Of a DNA stretch of 64,000 bases, positions 35,207-45,346 are shown in pieces. Numbering within the stretch: position 1 is the first letter of the stretch; each line of letters begins with the position of its first letter. The stretch covers positions 1-64,000 of the forward strand of contig NZ_WRPO01000005.1 of the NCBI RefSeq assembly GCF_009746585.1, read 5' to 3'. The position numbers and the translations under genes are program-made. Source of the stretch: Novosphingobium aquimarinum (lineage in GTDB: Bacteria > Pseudomonadota > Alphaproteobacteria > Sphingomonadales > Sphingomonadaceae). The notes under the pieces were generated by a model. The model was not told the origin of the DNA, did no database searches, and saw only the letters and a list, made by a program, of their open reading frames with translations.

Positions 35207-37081
35207 ATGGACGACGCGATCAACGATTCTGGCGACATGTTCGGCGATACGCCGCCCTGGAACGACGGGGGCGAGCCGGATGACGGCGATCAGAGCGATT
35301 CGCCCAGCGCCGCCGAACTGGAGGCCGCAGGACAATCCTCGATGTTCGGCGAACCCGCGCCGCCGCCCGCGAGCCGCGTGAAGGAACAGGCCGCGCCCGC
35401 CGATTTGACTCCTCCGGCTCCTGAACCGGCCGCGACGATCCCGACGGAACCCGTCCGGGCAGCCGAACCCGCCGCTCAGCCCTATCGCGTGCTGGCGCGC
35501 AAGTACCGGCCGCAGACGTTCTCCGAGCTGATCGGGCAAGAGGCGATGGTCACCACGCTGGCCAATGCCATCAAGCGCGACCGGCTGGCGCATGCCTTTC
35601 TGATGACTGGCGTGCGCGGCGTCGGCAAGACTTCGACTGCGCGGCTCATCGCCAAGGCGCTCAACTGCATCGGCCCTGACGGCAAGGGCGGCCCGACGAT
35701 CGATCCTTGCGGCGTATGCGAGCCCTGCGTCGCGATTGCCGAAGGCCGTCACATCGACGTGATCGAGATGGACGCGGCGAGCAACACCGGTGTCGACGAC
35801 GTGCGCGAGATCATCGAGGCGGTTCGCTACGCCGCGGTTTCGGCGCGCTACAAGATCTACATCGTCGACGAAGTCCACATGCTCTCGCGCAACGCGTTCA
35901 ACGCGCTGCTCAAGACGCTGGAGGAGCCGCCGGCGCACGTGAAGTTCCTTTTCGCGACCACCGAAGTGGACAAGCTTCCGGTGACGGTGCTGTCGCGCTG
36001 CCAGCGTTTCGACTTGCGCCGCATTCCCGCGCCGATGCTGGCGGACCATTTCGCCCACGTCTGCGAAGCCGAAGGCGTCGGTGCCGAGGACGAGGCGCTG
36101 GCGATGGTTGCCGCCGCGGCCGAAGGATCGGTGCGCGACGGCCTTTCGATTCTCGATCAGGCCATCGCCCATGCCGATCTCGACGGCGATGGCCGCGTAT
36201 TGGCGGCGCGCGTGCGCGACATGCTCGGCCTTTCGGACAAGAGCGTGCAGCGCCAGTTGCTGGCCGCGCTGCTCGGCGGCAACGGAGCGGCGGTGCTCGA
36301 ACTGGTCTCGCGGCAATTCGCGCTGGGCGTCGATCCGCTCGCGCTGGTGCGCGGGCTGATGGATCTGACGCACCGCATCACGGTCGCGCAAGTCGGCGGC
36401 GGGGAGCCCGATGCCTTGTCCGCCGAGGAGCGCGATGCGATCGGCGAGTGGGCCCAGCGGCTATCGGCCGGGCAGTTGCACCGGATGTGGCAATTGCTGC
36501 TCAAGGGGCACGAGGAGGTGAAGTCGGCGCCCGATCCGCTGGTCGCGGTGCAGATGGCCTTGTTGCGGATCCTCCATGCGGCCGACTTGCCGGATCCCGG
36601 CAAGCTCGCGCGGCGGATGGAGGAGCTGGCGCGCGCCGCTCCGCAAGTCGCTCCCACGCCTGCGGGCAGCGATCCGGCCCCCGTCGCGCGGTCCGAGACC
36701 GCCTGGGAAGCGCTGGTCGATCGCGTCGAGCAGCGCGGCAGCCTTTCGCTGGCAGGCGTGATGCGCATGCAAGTCCGCGTCGTCACGCTCGAGCCGGGCC
36801 TGCTCAGATTTGCGCAGCCACCGGGCTTTACACAGGACATCGCCGCGCAATTGCGCGAGGGCCTGGCGCAAGCGACCGGCGAGCGCTGGCAAGTCGAACG
36901 AGTCGCGGGCGAGGGCGCGCCGACTCTGGTCGAGCGTGAGGAAGCCGCCGGCGCCGCACGAGCGGAGGCCGTCCGCCGCGCGCCGCTGGTCGAAGCGGCA
37001 TTCGCGGCCTTTCCCGAGGCCGAACTGATCGAAGATGAGCGCGAAGCCGCACAGGGCGGCCGCGGAAAATGGAGACGCTGA
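35207..37081 (+). CDS. dnaX: DNA polymerase III subunits gamma and tau
   Basis: This 624-residue clamp-loader subunit carries Walker A GVRGVGKTS, a zinc site (LNC...DPCGVCEPC), Walker B/sensor VDEVHMLS, and SRC (LSRCQRF) in the AAA+ module, after an unusually acidic, proline-rich N-terminal extension of about 100 residues (DDGDQSDSPSAAELEAAG and neighbours). The ATG at 35207 is chosen because upstream in-frame sequence covers the SRP RNA. The C-terminal tau region is present. Its stop shares bases with the ybaB start (TGATG), so the two genes are coupled, as in most bacteria. Confidence 0.95.
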   Translation: MDDAINDSGDMFGDTPPWNDGGEPDDGDQSDSPSAAELEAAGQSSMFGEPAPPPASRVKEQAAPADLTPPAPEPAATIPTEPVRAAEPAAQPYRVLARKYRPQTFSELIGQEAMVTTLANAIKRDRLAHAFLMTGVRGVGKTSTARLIAKALNCIGPDGKGGPTIDPCGVCEPCVAIAEGRHIDVIEMDAASNTGVDDVREIIEAVRYAAVSARYKIYIVDEVHMLSRNAFNALLKTLEEPPAHVKFLFATTEVDKLPVTVLSRCQRFDLRRIPAPMLADHFAHVCEAEGVGAEDEALAMVAAAAEGSVRDGLSILDQAIAHADLDGDGRVLAARVRDMLGLSDKSVQRQLLAALLGGNGAAVLELVSRQFALGVDPLALVRGLMDLTHRITVAQVGGGEPDALSAEERDAIGEWAQRLSAGQLHRMWQLLLKGHEEVKSAPDPLVAVQMALLRILHAADLPDPGKLARRMEELARAAPQVAPTPAGSDPAPVARSETAWEALVDRVEQRGSLSLAGVMRMQVRVVTLEPGLLRFAQPPGFTQDIAAQLREGLAQATGERWQVERVAGEGAPTLVEREEAAGAARAEAVRRAPLVEAAFAAFPEAELIEDEREAAQGGRGKWRR

Positions 37082-37416
37082 TGAAAAGCATGGAAGAAAT
37101 GATCGCCGCCGCCCAGCAGGCGGCCGAGAGCATCCAGAAGCAGATGACGGAAACCCAGTCGAAGCTCGACGCGATCGAGATCGAAGGGCTTTCGGGCGGC
37201 GGGCTGGTCAAGATCCGCTGCACCGCCAAGGGCCGGGTGGTCGGCGTCGCGATCGACGACAGCCTGATTCAGCCCTCCGAAAAGGCGATGCTCGAAGATC
37301 TCGTCGCGGCCGCCTACAACGATGCGCGGGTCAAGGCGGACAGCGTCGCCAACGAGGAAATGGCCAAGGCACAGCAGGGTATGGGCCTGCCCCCCGGCTT
37401 CAAGCTGCCGTTCTGA
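37081..37416 (+). CDS. Nucleoid-associated protein YbaB/EbfC
   Basis: This 111-residue DNA-binding protein forms a dimer with a helical tweezer. The N-terminal helix (MKSMEEMIAAAQQAAESIQK) and the beta strand region (GLVKIRCTAKGRVVGVAIDD) are typical. The start at 37081 overlaps the dnaX stop and is preceded by GGAGACGC, which suits a ribosome binding site. An in-frame ATG at 37069 (METLMKS) is a possible alternative. It is usually co-transcribed with dnaX and recR; no recR follows here. Confidence 0.93.
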   Translation: MKSMEEMIAAAQQAAESIQKQMTETQSKLDAIEIEGLSGGGLVKIRCTAKGRVVGVAIDDSLIQPSEKAMLEDLVAAAYNDARVKADSVANEEMAKAQQGMGLPPGFKLPF

Positions 37417-37432
37417 TCGGGACGATCGTCTG

Positions 37433-37945
37433 ATGAGCGTGCGCCTGATCCTGACTGTCAGCGGCAGCGACCGCCCCGGCCTCACTCGGGCCGTTGCAGA
37501 TGCGATCTTCGATGCCGGCGGCAACTGGCTGGAAAGCCATCTCAGCCGCCTCGGCGGCATGTACGTCGGGTCGGTACTGGTCGAGATCACGCCGGACGCT
37601 GCGGGTCGCCTCGAGCGGGCGGTGCAGGCGATCGACACCGACGGGCTTGCGGTCTCGCTCGTGCCGGCGGGCGAAGAGACGCCGCCGGACGGCGTTCCGC
37701 TGCTGATCGAACTGGTCGGGCAGGACCGGCCCGGGATCGTTGCGGAACTGACTCGGCTGCTCGCGGGTCTGAACGTGAATATCGAGGAACTCGATACCGA
37801 GATCGAGCACGGCGCCTGGTCGGGCGAACTGCTGTTCCGCGGCAAGGTGCACGCGCATGTGCCCCATTCGAGCGATTGCGAAGCGGTGCGCACCGCGCTC
37901 GAAACGATCTCGGGCGATATGATGGTCGATTTCACCTTCGAGTGA
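37433..37945 (+). CDS. ACT-domain protein, GcvR-like
   Basis: This 170-residue protein has two tandem ACT domains. The first starts MSVRLILTVSGSDRPGLTRA and the second has LLIELVGQDRPGIVAELTRL. Two ACT modules with D-R-P-G turns are the structure of GcvR, the glycine cleavage system repressor partner, and of related glycine-sensing proteins. No GcvA-type regulator is next to it, so the role is inferred from the fold only. It follows ybaB by 16 bases and is probably in the same transcript. Confidence 0.8.
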   Translation: MSVRLILTVSGSDRPGLTRAVADAIFDAGGNWLESHLSRLGGMYVGSVLVEITPDAAGRLERAVQAIDTDGLAVSLVPAGEETPPDGVPLLIELVGQDRPGIVAELTRLLAGLNVNIEELDTEIEHGAWSGELLFRGKVHAHVPHSSDCEAVRTALETISGDMMVDFTFE

Positions 37946-38055
37946 AGCGAACCGTAGGCAAGGCGTCCACAGGCGTTGCGCACGGAGGCATTGCGAGCCT
38001 GCCGGACCCGCACCATATTCCGGAAGAAGCCGGATAATCCCGGTTAGATGACTTC

Positions 38056-38081
38056 AATGCGTTTTGTTCATTCAACGCATT
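38056..38081 (+). promoter_or_regulatory. Inverted repeat immediately upstream of lon
   Basis: A perfect 8-base inverted repeat, AATGCGTT at 38056-38063 and AACGCATT at 38074-38081, ends 7 bases before the lon ATG. The region between it and ATG carries no obvious Shine-Dalgarno sequence. It could be a hairpin that controls translation (for example temperature-sensitive) or a repressor operator in DNA. Confidence 0.35.
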
Positions 38082-38088
38082 TCAGACA

Positions 38089-40506
38089 ATGGATTTGCCC
38101 GTGACCTCTCTTCCCCTTCTTCCCTTGCGCGATATCGTCGTGTTTCCCGGTATGGTCGTGCCCTTGTTCGTCGGCCGCGAGAAATCCGTGGCCGCGCTCG
38201 AGGCGGCGATGTCCGGCGAGAAGGACATCTTCCTGCTCGCCCAGCTCGATCCCGGCTGCGACGATCCCGACCGGGACGACCTCTACGAAACCGGTGTGAT
38301 CGCCAGCGTCCTGCAGCTGCTCAAGCTGCCCGACGGGACCGTTCGTGTGCTCGTCGAAGGGCAGGACCGCGCGCGTCTGAGCGCGTTGCGCGCGGAAGAA
38401 TCGGACGATGGCCAGATGCTCATCGCCGATGTCGAGCGGATCGATCCGGTCAGCGCCTCGGGGACCGAGGTCTCGGCGATGATGCGCACCGTGATCGATC
38501 AGTTCCGCGAATATGCCAAGCTCAACAAGAAGCTTTCGCAGGACGCGGGCGAGCAGCTCGGCGATATCGATGATGCCGCCAAGCTGGCCGATACGGTGGC
38601 CTGGCAGCTGTCCGCCAAGGTGGCCGACAAACAGGCGGTTCTGTCCGAATCCGATCCGCTCAAGCGGCTGGAAATGGTCTATTCGTTCATGGAGGGCGAA
38701 CTCGGCGTCCTGCAGGTGGAGCGCAAGATCCGCGGCCGCGTGAAGCGGCAGATGGAAAAGACCCAGCGCGAATATTACCTCAACGAACAGCTCAAGGCGA
38801 TCCAGAACGAACTCGGCGGCGAAGGCGAGGACGGCAACGAGATTACCGAGCTGCAGGAAAAGATCGAGAAGACCAAGCTTTCCAAGGAAGCGCGCGAAAA
38901 GGCGACGTCGGAGCTCAAGAAGCTCAAGTCGATGCAGCCAATGAGCGCCGAAGCCACGGTCATCCGCAATTATCTGGATGTCCTGCTTGATCTGCCCTGG
39001 GGCAAGAAGTCGAAGCTCAAGCGCGACATTTCCGAAGCGCAAGAGGTGCTCGATGCCGATCACTACGCGCTCGACAAGGTCAAGGACCGGATCATCGAGT
39101 ATCTTGCCGTGCAGGCGCGCACCAACAAGCTGAAGGGGCCGATCCTGTGCCTCGTCGGCCCTCCGGGCGTGGGCAAGACCTCGCTCGGCAAGTCGATCGC
39201 CCGAGCGACGGGTCGCGAATTCATCCGCCAGTCGCTGGGCGGCGTGCGCGACGAGGCCGAGATTCGCGGCCACCGCCGGACCTACATCGGCTCGCTGCCG
39301 GGCAAGATCGTCACCAATCTGCGCAAAGCCGGAAAGTCCAATCCGCTGTTCCTGCTCGACGAGATCGACAAACTCGGGCAGGATTTCCGCGGCGATCCGG
39401 CGTCTGCACTGCTCGAAGTGCTCGATCCCGAACAGAACGCGAAGTTCCAGGATCACTACCTCGAACTCGACTTCGATCTGTCGGACGTGATGTTCGTGTG
39501 CACCGCGAACAGCCTCAACCTGCCGCAGGCGCTGCTCGATCGCATGGAGATCATTCGTCTCGAAGGGTATACCGAGGACGAGAAGGTCGAGATCGCCGAG
39601 CGGCACCTGATCGCCAAGCAGATCGAGGCGCATGGCCTCAAGCCGGACGAATTCACGCTGACTCAGGACGCCTTGCGCGACCTCATCCGCTATTACACGC
39701 GCGAGGCCGGCGTGAGGACGCTGGAACGCGAAATCGCGCGTCTGGCGCGCAAATCGCTGCGTCAGATCCTCGAGAAGAAGGCCGAGCAGGTCACGGTGAC
39801 GCCCGAAAACCTCGCCGACTTCGCAGGGGTTCGCAAGTTCCGCTTCGGCGTCTCCGAAGAGGAGCACCAGCTGGGCGCCGTCACCGGCCTCGCATGGACC
39901 GAAGTGGGCGGCGAACTGCTGACGATCGAAAGCGTGCTGACTCCCGGCAAGGGCGCGATCAAGTCGACCGGCAAGCTCGGCGAAGTGATGAGCGAGTCGA
40001 TCCAGGCCGCCTTCAGTTTCGTGCGCGCCCGCTCGCCCGCCTACGGCGTCAAACCGTCGGTGTTCCAGCACAAGGACGTGCACATCCACTTGCCCGAAGG
40101 CGCAGTGCCCAAGGACGGCCCCTCGGCGGGGATCGGGATGGTCACTTCGATCGTCTCGACGCTCACCGGCATTTCCGTGCGCAAGGACATCGCGATGACC
40201 GGGGAAGTCACTTTGCGCGGACGCGTGCTGCCGATCGGCGGGCTCAAGGAAAAGCTGCTGGCGGCGCTGCGCGGCGGGATCAAGACCGTGCTGATTCCGG
40301 AAGAGAACCGCAAGGATCTGGCCGAGATCCCGGACAACGTGAAGGAGGGGATGGAGATCATTCCCGTCCGCCACGTCGACGAGGTGCTGGCCAAGGCGCT
40401 GGTCGAGCCGCTGACTCCCATCGAGTGGACCGAAGCGGACGAATTGGCGAGCCAGTCGACCGCTCCGGCCATGGTTGGTAAAGCACCCGCGCCCACTGCT
40501 CACTGA
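38089..40506 (+). CDS. lon: ATP-dependent Lon protease
   Basis: This 805-residue Lon degrades misfolded and regulatory proteins. The N-terminal substrate-binding domain (about 1-310) is followed by an AAA+ module with Walker [10 protein letters not shown] near 356 and [12 protein letters not shown], then the protease domain with catalytic S679 ([10 protein letters not shown]) and K722 ([11 protein letters not shown]). Length is normal for LonA. The ATG at 38089 is close to a short inverted repeat and has no clear Shine-Dalgarno. It is followed by a strong terminator and an HU gene, as in many proteobacteria. Confidence 0.97.
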   Translation: MDLPVTSLPLLPLRDIVVFPGMVVPLFVGREKSVAALEAAMSGEKDIFLLAQLDPGCDDPDRDDLYETGVIASVLQLLKLPDGTVRVLVEGQDRARLSALRAEESDDGQMLIADVERIDPVSASGTEVSAMMRTVIDQFREYAKLNKKLSQDAGEQLGDIDDAAKLADTVAWQLSAKVADKQAVLSESDPLKRLEMVYSFMEGELGVLQVERKIRGRVKRQMEKTQREYYLNEQLKAIQNELGGEGEDGNEITELQEKIEKTKLSKEAREKATSELKKLKSMQPMSAEATVIRNYLDVLLDLPWGKKSKLKRDISEAQEVLDADHYALDKVKDRIIEYLAVQARTNKLKGPILCLVGPPGVGKTSLGKSIARATGREFIRQSLGGVRDEAEIRGHRRTYIGSLPGKIVTNLRKAGKSNPLFLLDEIDKLGQDFRGDPASALLEVLDPEQNAKFQDHYLELDFDLSDVMFVCTANSLNLPQALLDRMEIIRLEGYTEDEKVEIAERHLIAKQIEAHGLKPDEFTLTQDALRDLIRYYTREAGVRTLEREIARLARKSLRQILEKKAEQVTVTPENLADFAGVRKFRFGVSEEEHQLGAVTGLAWTEVGGELLTIESVLTPGKGAIKSTGKLGEVMSESIQAAFSFVRARSPAYGVKPSVFQHKDVHIHLPEGAVPKDGPSAGIGMVTSIVSTLTGISVRKDIAMTGEVTLRGRVLPIGGLKEKLLAALRGGIKTVLIPEENRKDLAEIPDNVKEGMEIIPVRHVDEVLAKALVEPLTPIEWTEADELASQSTAPAMVGKAPAPTAH

Positions 40507-40535
40507 GGGCAAGTTAGTAAACTAAAGTTTAGAAT

Positions 40536-40568
40536 ATGGGGCGTCGCGGCTTTGCTGCGACGCCCCAT
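40536..40568 (+). terminator. Intrinsic terminator-like hairpin after lon
   Basis: A perfect 12-base stem ATGGGGCGTCGC / GCGACGCCCCAT with a 9-base loop begins 29 bases after the lon stop. The downstream T tract is weak, but the stem is strong and lies in the lon-HU gap. Confidence 0.6.
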
Positions 40569-40720
40569 GTTGTCTCGACAATGGTTTGATAACGCAATTC
40601 TCGCGCGTGCAACGTCCATTACGGATTTGACTTTGACATCGTCGGGAAATCAGTTTCAATTTGCCTTTGAGGCAGGCGATTCCGACGGCGTCGCTTTCAA
40701 GTTGGCAAGGGGATGTGGCA

Positions 40721-40993
40721 ATGAACAAGAACGATCTCATCAGCGCTGTCGCGGACTCCAGCGGCCTGACCCGGAGCGACGCGACGAAAGCGGTCGAGAG
40801 CGTCTTTGATTCCATTACCGCAACGCTGAAGAAGGGTGACGACGTCAGGCTGGTCGGGTTCGGCACGTTCACGGTGTCGAAGCGCAAGGCCTCCACGGGT
40901 CGCAATCCGCGGACCGGGGAGCCGATGGAAATCGCGGCTTCCACGCAGCCGAAGTTCAAGGCTGGCAAAGGTCTGAAAGACGCCGTCAACTAG
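40721..40993 (+). CDS. HU-family DNA-binding protein
   Basis: This 90-residue histone-like protein (MNKNDLISAVADSSGLTRSD) has the long beta arm segment GFGTFTVSKRKASTGRNPRT with the conserved R-N-P-x-T-G motif and a C-terminal FKAGKGLKDAVN. It organises the nucleoid and aids recombination and replication. ATG 40721 follows AAGGGG and fits family starts; an upstream frame from 40661 is not conserved in family. The lon-HU order matches that in many proteobacteria. Whether it is the alpha or beta subunit type cannot be read. Confidence 0.94.
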   Translation: MNKNDLISAVADSSGLTRSDATKAVESVFDSITATLKKGDDVRLVGFGTFTVSKRKASTGRNPRTGEPMEIAASTQPKFKAGKGLKDAVN

Positions 40994-41130
40994 GTCTCGC
41001 GCCGGAGCGATCCGGCAAACCATCAAGGCAGACCCGACGCCATCGGTCTCGCACGACCGGCACGCAGCGTGCTTACCGGCGCGGGCGGACCGATTTCGAA
41101 TCGATGCCCGCCCGTCACCGTTCGTGGCGA

Positions 41131-41997
41131 TTACTCCGAAGCTTGCGGCGTTTGCGCGTCACTGCTCGGTTGCGTGGCGGAGTGGCTGCCGCGCTTCTGC
41201 CTGCGCGAATAGAGCCAGATGCCCAGCGGAATCAGCAAGACATAGCCCAGCGTCAGCAAGGCGAGCGTGAGCCAGGGCTCGGTAAGCAGAGCCGCAGCCA
41301 GCAGGCCGATGATCGCAATAAATCCGATCCGCACGTCGCGGGGCGGCCTGAGTTTGGACCAACTCAGCGTGGGCAGGCTCGAGATCATGAGAAACGCGAT
41401 GAGCACCATCCAGGCGCTGACCGCAACGGGATTGGCGAACTCGCTCACGCCGCTGGCGATCCACAGATAGAGCGGGAGGAAGGCCAGCCCCGCTCCGAGT
41501 GGGGCCGGAACTCCGGTCAGGAAGCCGGCCAGCTTGTGCGGCTGGTCCTGCATGTCGAGCCGCGAATTGAAGCGGGCGAGACGCAGCACGCAACAGATCG
41601 CGAAGGCGAGCGACGCGATCCAGCCGATGCTGGGCAGATCGCGCAGGGCCCACAGATAGACGATCAGGGCAGGGGCCACGCCAAAGGAAATCGAATCCGC
41701 GAGACTGTCCAACTCGGCGCCGAAGCGGGTCTGCGCTTTCAGCAACCGCGCGGCGCGGCCGTCGATCCCGTCGAGCAGCCCCGCCAGAATGACTGCCTGC
41801 ACCGATTTCTCGAAATCGCCGGCAATCGCGAAGCGGATACCGGTCAGGCCCGCGCACAGCGCTGCAGCGGTGATCGCATTGGGCACCAGCGCACGCGCGC
41901 TCAGGCCCCTTGCGAGCCGACGTCCGCGCGAAACGTCCTCTGGCGCTTCGTCCAGGGGGCTGTCGGCGATGTCGGGTTCATGGGAAGTTGGCATCAT
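41131..41997 (-). CDS. pssA: CDP-diacylglycerol-serine O-phosphatidyltransferase
   Basis: This 288-residue membrane enzyme makes phosphatidylserine from CDP-diacylglycerol and serine. The CDP-alcohol phosphotransferase motif D-G-x2-A-R-x8-G-x3-D-x3-D appears in [19 protein letters not shown] followed by AELDSLAD, with about six further transmembrane helices. Together with psd (overlapping by 4 bases, ATGA) it forms the standard phosphatidylethanolamine pathway. The N-terminal extension of about 38 residues is acidic and variable. ATG 41997 is taken as start. Confidence 0.93.
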   Translation of the reverse strand: MMPTSHEPDIADSPLDEAPEDVSRGRRLARGLSARALVPNAITAAALCAGLTGIRFAIAGDFEKSVQAVILAGLLDGIDGRAARLLKAQTRFGAELDSLADSISFGVAPALIVYLWALRDLPSIGWIASLAFAICCVLRLARFNSRLDMQDQPHKLAGFLTGVPAPLGAGLAFLPLYLWIASGVSEFANPVAVSAWMVLIAFLMISSLPTLSWSKLRPPRDVRIGFIAIIGLLAAALLTEPWLTLALLTLGYVLLIPLGIWLYSRRQKRGSHSATQPSSDAQTPQASE

Positions 41998-42743
41998 TGG
42001 TTTACACCCTGAAGCAGAGGACTTTCGCCGATTTCAGCGACCACCGTTTCACCCGCTACGATTTTCTGGCCCAGTATCACTCTCGGTTCTGTGCCGGCTG
42101 GCAAATAGACGTCGACACGGCTGCCGAAGCGGATCAGCCCGACGCGCTGCCCCGCGGCAAGAATGTCGCCGGGTTTGATGAAAGGCACGATCCTGCGGGC
42201 AACGAGGCCCGCGATCTGCGTGAAGCACAGTTGCCGACCGTCACTTCGCTCGATCAGGATATGCTGCCGCTCGTTCTCTTCGCTGGCCTTGTCGAGATCG
42301 GCATTCAAGAACTTGCCGGGGATGTAGATCACGCGGCGCACGGTGCCGCCGATCGGCGCGCGATTGATGTGGACGTCGAAGACGCTCATGAAAATCGAGA
42401 TCCGGGTGACCTCGCTCGCGGCGAGCGCGCCTTGTCCGCTGCCGTCATCGAGCGTCAGTTCGCGTGGCGGGGGGACTTTGCCGATCAGAGTCACCAGGCC
42501 GTCTGCCGGGGCGACGACGAAGCGGTCGCTCGTCGGCGTCACGCGAATGGGATCGCGAAAGAAAGCGAGCACGCACACGGTCAGGATGGCAAAGGGCCAG
42601 GCCAGCCAGGGCCACCCCAAAACGAGAAATATGAGGCAGGCAATCGCCGGAATGGCTCCGAACTTGCGACCCTCTGGATGGATCGCAGGCCAACTCCAGC
42701 TGGCTTCGCCCCGGCCTTGATTATCGACGATCTCTCCGGGCAT
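41994..42743 (-). CDS. psd: Phosphatidylserine decarboxylase proenzyme
   Basis: This 249-residue enzyme decarboxylates phosphatidylserine to phosphatidylethanolamine. It autocleaves to make a pyruvoyl group: the cleavage site is the G-S in [11 protein letters not shown] near residue 216 (type II/short form), with other family features [12 protein letters not shown] and GDGQ-like strands upstream. Two membrane-associated stretches lie at the N-terminus (about 30-60). It lies upstream of pssA on the same strand and overlaps it by 4 bases. Confidence 0.92.
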   Translation of the reverse strand: MPGEIVDNQGRGEASWSWPAIHPEGRKFGAIPAIACLIFLVLGWPWLAWPFAILTVCVLAFFRDPIRVTPTSDRFVVAPADGLVTLIGKVPPPRELTLDDGSGQGALAASEVTRISIFMSVFDVHINRAPIGGTVRRVIYIPGKFLNADLDKASEENERQHILIERSDGRQLCFTQIAGLVARRIVPFIKPGDILAAGQRVGLIRFGSRVDVYLPAGTEPRVILGQKIVAGETVVAEIGESPLLQGVNQ

Positions 42744-42821
42744 TCATGGGATGTAGGGGGTTCGCGCGCGACCCGCAATGGCGGAATGCCCGGACTTCGG
42801 GCCATCCGCTGCGCGCGGCGA

Positions 42822-42841
42822 CCCTATCGCCGACGATAGGG
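42822..42841. terminator. Perfect hairpin between psd and the YqiJ-like gene
   Basis: CCCTATCG and CGATAGGG form an 8-base stem with a 4-base loop in the 200-base gap. It could end the minus-strand yqiK-yqiJ transcript before psd, but there is no T tract, so function is uncertain. Confidence 0.3.
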
Positions 42842-42943
42842 TTGTGGCCCATGTGTGCAGTGTGCAGGCATGAGGTGCGTATTTCAGTTGGGACTGGTCT
42901 TGTCGTCATACCGGGGCTCTCCGCGTCTCCGGTCGGCGCAGGG

Positions 42944-43585
42944 TCAGTCCAGCCTTGGCAGATAGTGATCGCCCCGCGTGATGGCCTTGAACACGTCACC
43001 ATCGCGGCGGACCAGTAGGATTTTCTCGTTTTCGACGAAGGCCTGCCCCGGATTGTCCGGCTCGACCATCACGTGGTGGACCTGGCCGAAATGATCGGTG
43101 GTTCTGGCGCGCGCCGGGTGGCCCGGTCTCGCCGTGCCGATGACGATCTGCGCCTCGCGACCGATCAGCGCGGACAGATCGATGGCCGTGGTTTCGTCGC
43201 GAGGAAGGATGCGGCTCAGCGGCCGCGACACATAGCCCGTCCCTGCCAAGCCGATGGCCGCTGCAACCGGACCGGCGATCCATGGCGACAAAGCGGACCC
43301 GGTCATTTGCGCCAGCGCGGACTGTCCGACGAGGCCCACCACACCGAAGAGGCTGAGCAGGATCATCAGCCACATCTGAAACGGAATTCGCCCGAGCCCG
43401 ACGAGCGACATCAATCCCGCATCGACGGGCATGTCTCCATCCACATCGACGTCGACATCGCCGGCTGCGAGATCGCCAAGGCCGACGACCTGCAAGGCTG
43501 CGAGCAAAACCACGACCGCAAGGGCAACCGAAAAGGGCGTGTTCCCGGTCGAGGTCAGCAACTCGAGCACATCAAACTCCATCAT
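42944..43585 (-). CDS. YqiJ/NfeD-like membrane protein
   Basis: This 213-residue protein has an N-terminal membrane helix (about 18-38), a second membrane segment (about 68-90), a third (about 100-120), and a C-terminal beta-rich domain with IGREAQIVIGTARPG, GQVHHVMV and ENEKILLVRR, resembling the OB-fold of the NfeD/YqiJ family. Such proteins work with flotillin-like SPFH proteins in membrane organisation. Its partner flotillin gene lies just upstream on the same strand with a 78-base gap. Length and topology suit YqiJ. Confidence 0.78.
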   Translation of the reverse strand: MMEFDVLELLTSTGNTPFSVALAVVVLLAALQVVGLGDLAAGDVDVDVDGDMPVDAGLMSLVGLGRIPFQMWLMILLSLFGVVGLVGQSALAQMTGSALSPWIAGPVAAAIGLAGTGYVSRPLSRILPRDETTAIDLSALIGREAQIVIGTARPGHPARARTTDHFGQVHHVMVEPDNPGQAFVENEKILLVRRDGDVFKAITRGDHYLPRLD

Positions 43586-43663
43586 TGGCGCACGATATCT
43601 TGTGCGGATCGACGAGGGTCAGAAAAGGGCGGTCGCGCCGGAGACGCGACCGCCCAGTTCCGT

Positions 43664-45346
43664 TCATTGCACCGTGGCCTTGCCTTCATCGGACGTGGCC
43701 TTGGTCGCGGACGGCATTTGCCCGACCAGCGCTTCGAGCGAGGCGCCGTTGAGCCCGAGCTCTTTCATCAGCCCGTCGATCACCGGCGCTTGCGCCCGGT
43801 AAGCGAGAGCAGCCGAGACCGCATCGTTGGCAAGGTTGCCCGAGCCGCCGGCCTGCGATGCGCCCGTCTCGCCACCCTTGCCCGCCTTGCCGATGAGTCC
43901 ATCGACCTGGACGATCTTGATCGAATCGATCGCTTCCATCGGCCGCACGCTTTCGCGCACGATCTCAGGCAGGACCTTGAGCAAGGCGAGTTTCATCTGC
44001 AGCGAGACCTGGTCCGAAGACAGCAGGTTCGCCGCTTCGTTGACGGCGCGCTGCCCTGCCGCCTCGACCTCGAAGCGTACGCGTGCCGCCTCGGCCCGCA
44101 GCTTCTCGGCTTCGGCTTCGCCTTCGGCCTCGCGCTTCGCGGCTTCGGCGCGATTGGACGCAGCATCCTTGTCCGCTTCGGCCTGGACCTTGACTGAGAT
44201 CGCCTGACGCTCTGCCTCCTTCGACGCCTCGATCAATTCGATCCGCTTGGCCCTCTCCGCAATTTCGGTGTCGCGGCTGGTCGCAACCTGCTCCTCGGCG
44301 GCCACGGCCTTGGCACGGGCTTCGTCGGCCTGGGCCTTGGCCTGGCTTTCCTCGCGGCTCTTGTTCTGAATCGCGATCTGCTGCTCCTGACGAGCCAGCT
44401 CGACGGCCTGCTGCTGCGCGATCCTGCCTTGCTGGATCGTGCGATCGGCCTCGATCTGCCGGGATTCGACCTGCTGCTTGGCCTCGATCCGCGCCTCATC
44501 CGCCTCGCGGCCACGCGCCGCTTGCTCCCGCGCGACTTCAGCCGACTGCTCGGCCCGGCGCATCTCGATCTCGCGTTCCTGCTCGAGCCGGGCGAATTCG
44601 TTGTCGCGTTCGATCTGCAGCGACTGCCGTTCGGCCTCCAGGTTCTTGCTTTCGATCTGGACCCGGGTGTCCTGCTCGATGTCGTTGCGGGTTTTCTTGC
44701 GCAACTCGATCTGCTCGGTCAGCTTGGTCAGGCCTTCGGCGTCGAACGCATTGTTGGCGTTGAAATGCTCGATCGAGGTCTGGTCGAGACCGGTCAGCGA
44801 GACCGATTCCAGCTCCAGTCCGTTCATCGCCAGATCCGACGACGAAACCTGCTGCACTTTCTGGACGAAGTCGGCCCGTTGTTCGTGCAATTGGTTCATC
44901 GACATCCCGGCCGCAACCGACCGCAAGGCATCGACGAACTTGCCTTCGACGAGATCCTTCAACGCTTCCGGATTCATCGTGCGCGCACCCAGCGTCTGCG
45001 CGGCCATGGCAATCGCCCCGGCGTCGGGTCGAACCCGAACGTAGAACTCGGCCTTCACATCGATCCGCAGCCGATCGAGCGTGATCAACGCATCGGTGTT
45101 CTTGCGTTCGACCGCCAGGCGCACCGTGTTCATGTTGACCGGCATCGTCTCGTGAAAGATCGGCAGCACCAGGGCGCCGCCGTTCATCACGACTTTCTCG
45201 CCGCCGACACCCGTTCGCACGAACGCGATCTCCTTGCTGGCACGGTGATAGAGCCGCGCCAGCATGATCCCGAACACGATCAGCAAGACGACCGCGCCGA
45301 GAGCAATCGCACCGATGCCCATCAAGCCATTGAATACGCCATCCAT
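43664..45346 (-). CDS. yqiK: Flotillin-family (YqiK-like) SPFH protein
   Basis: This 560-residue membrane scaffold protein has a single N-terminal membrane helix (about 9-31), an SPFH/Band 7 domain (about 50-205, with GGALVLPIFHETMPVNMNT), a long coiled-coil of glutamate/alanine repeats (about 230-420) and a flotillin C-terminal domain (about 430-560, with AGQRAVNEAANLLSSDQVS). ATG at 45346 is preceded by AAGGAGATT; an in-frame start at 45409 adds an atypical extension. It likely forms membrane microdomains with the neighbouring YqiJ-like protein. Confidence 0.9.
   Translation of the reverse strand: MDGVFNGLMGIGAIALGAVVLLIVFGIMLARLYHRASKEIAFVRTGVGGEKVVMNGGALVLPIFHETMPVNMNTVRLAVERKNTDALITLDRLRIDVKAEFYVRVRPDAGAIAMAAQTLGARTMNPEALKDLVEGKFVDALRSVAAGMSMNQLHEQRADFVQKVQQVSSSDLAMNGLELESVSLTGLDQTSIEHFNANNAFDAEGLTKLTEQIELRKKTRNDIEQDTRVQIESKNLEAERQSLQIERDNEFARLEQEREIEMRRAEQSAEVAREQAARGREADEARIEAKQQVESRQIEADRTIQQGRIAQQQAVELARQEQQIAIQNKSREESQAKAQADEARAKAVAAEEQVATSRDTEIAERAKRIELIEASKEAERQAISVKVQAEADKDAASNRAEAAKREAEGEAEAEKLRAEAARVRFEVEAAGQRAVNEAANLLSSDQVSLQMKLALLKVLPEIVRESVRPMEAIDSIKIVQVDGLIGKAGKGGETGASQAGGSGNLANDAVSAALAYRAQAPVIDGLMKELGLNGASLEALVGQMPSATKATSDEGKATVQ

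Noticed and set aside
38068..40512. An 814-codon minus-strand open frame opposite lon
   Set aside because: It mirrors lon codon by codon, has low-complexity charged composition and no recognisable domain; a shadow of a GC-rich gene.
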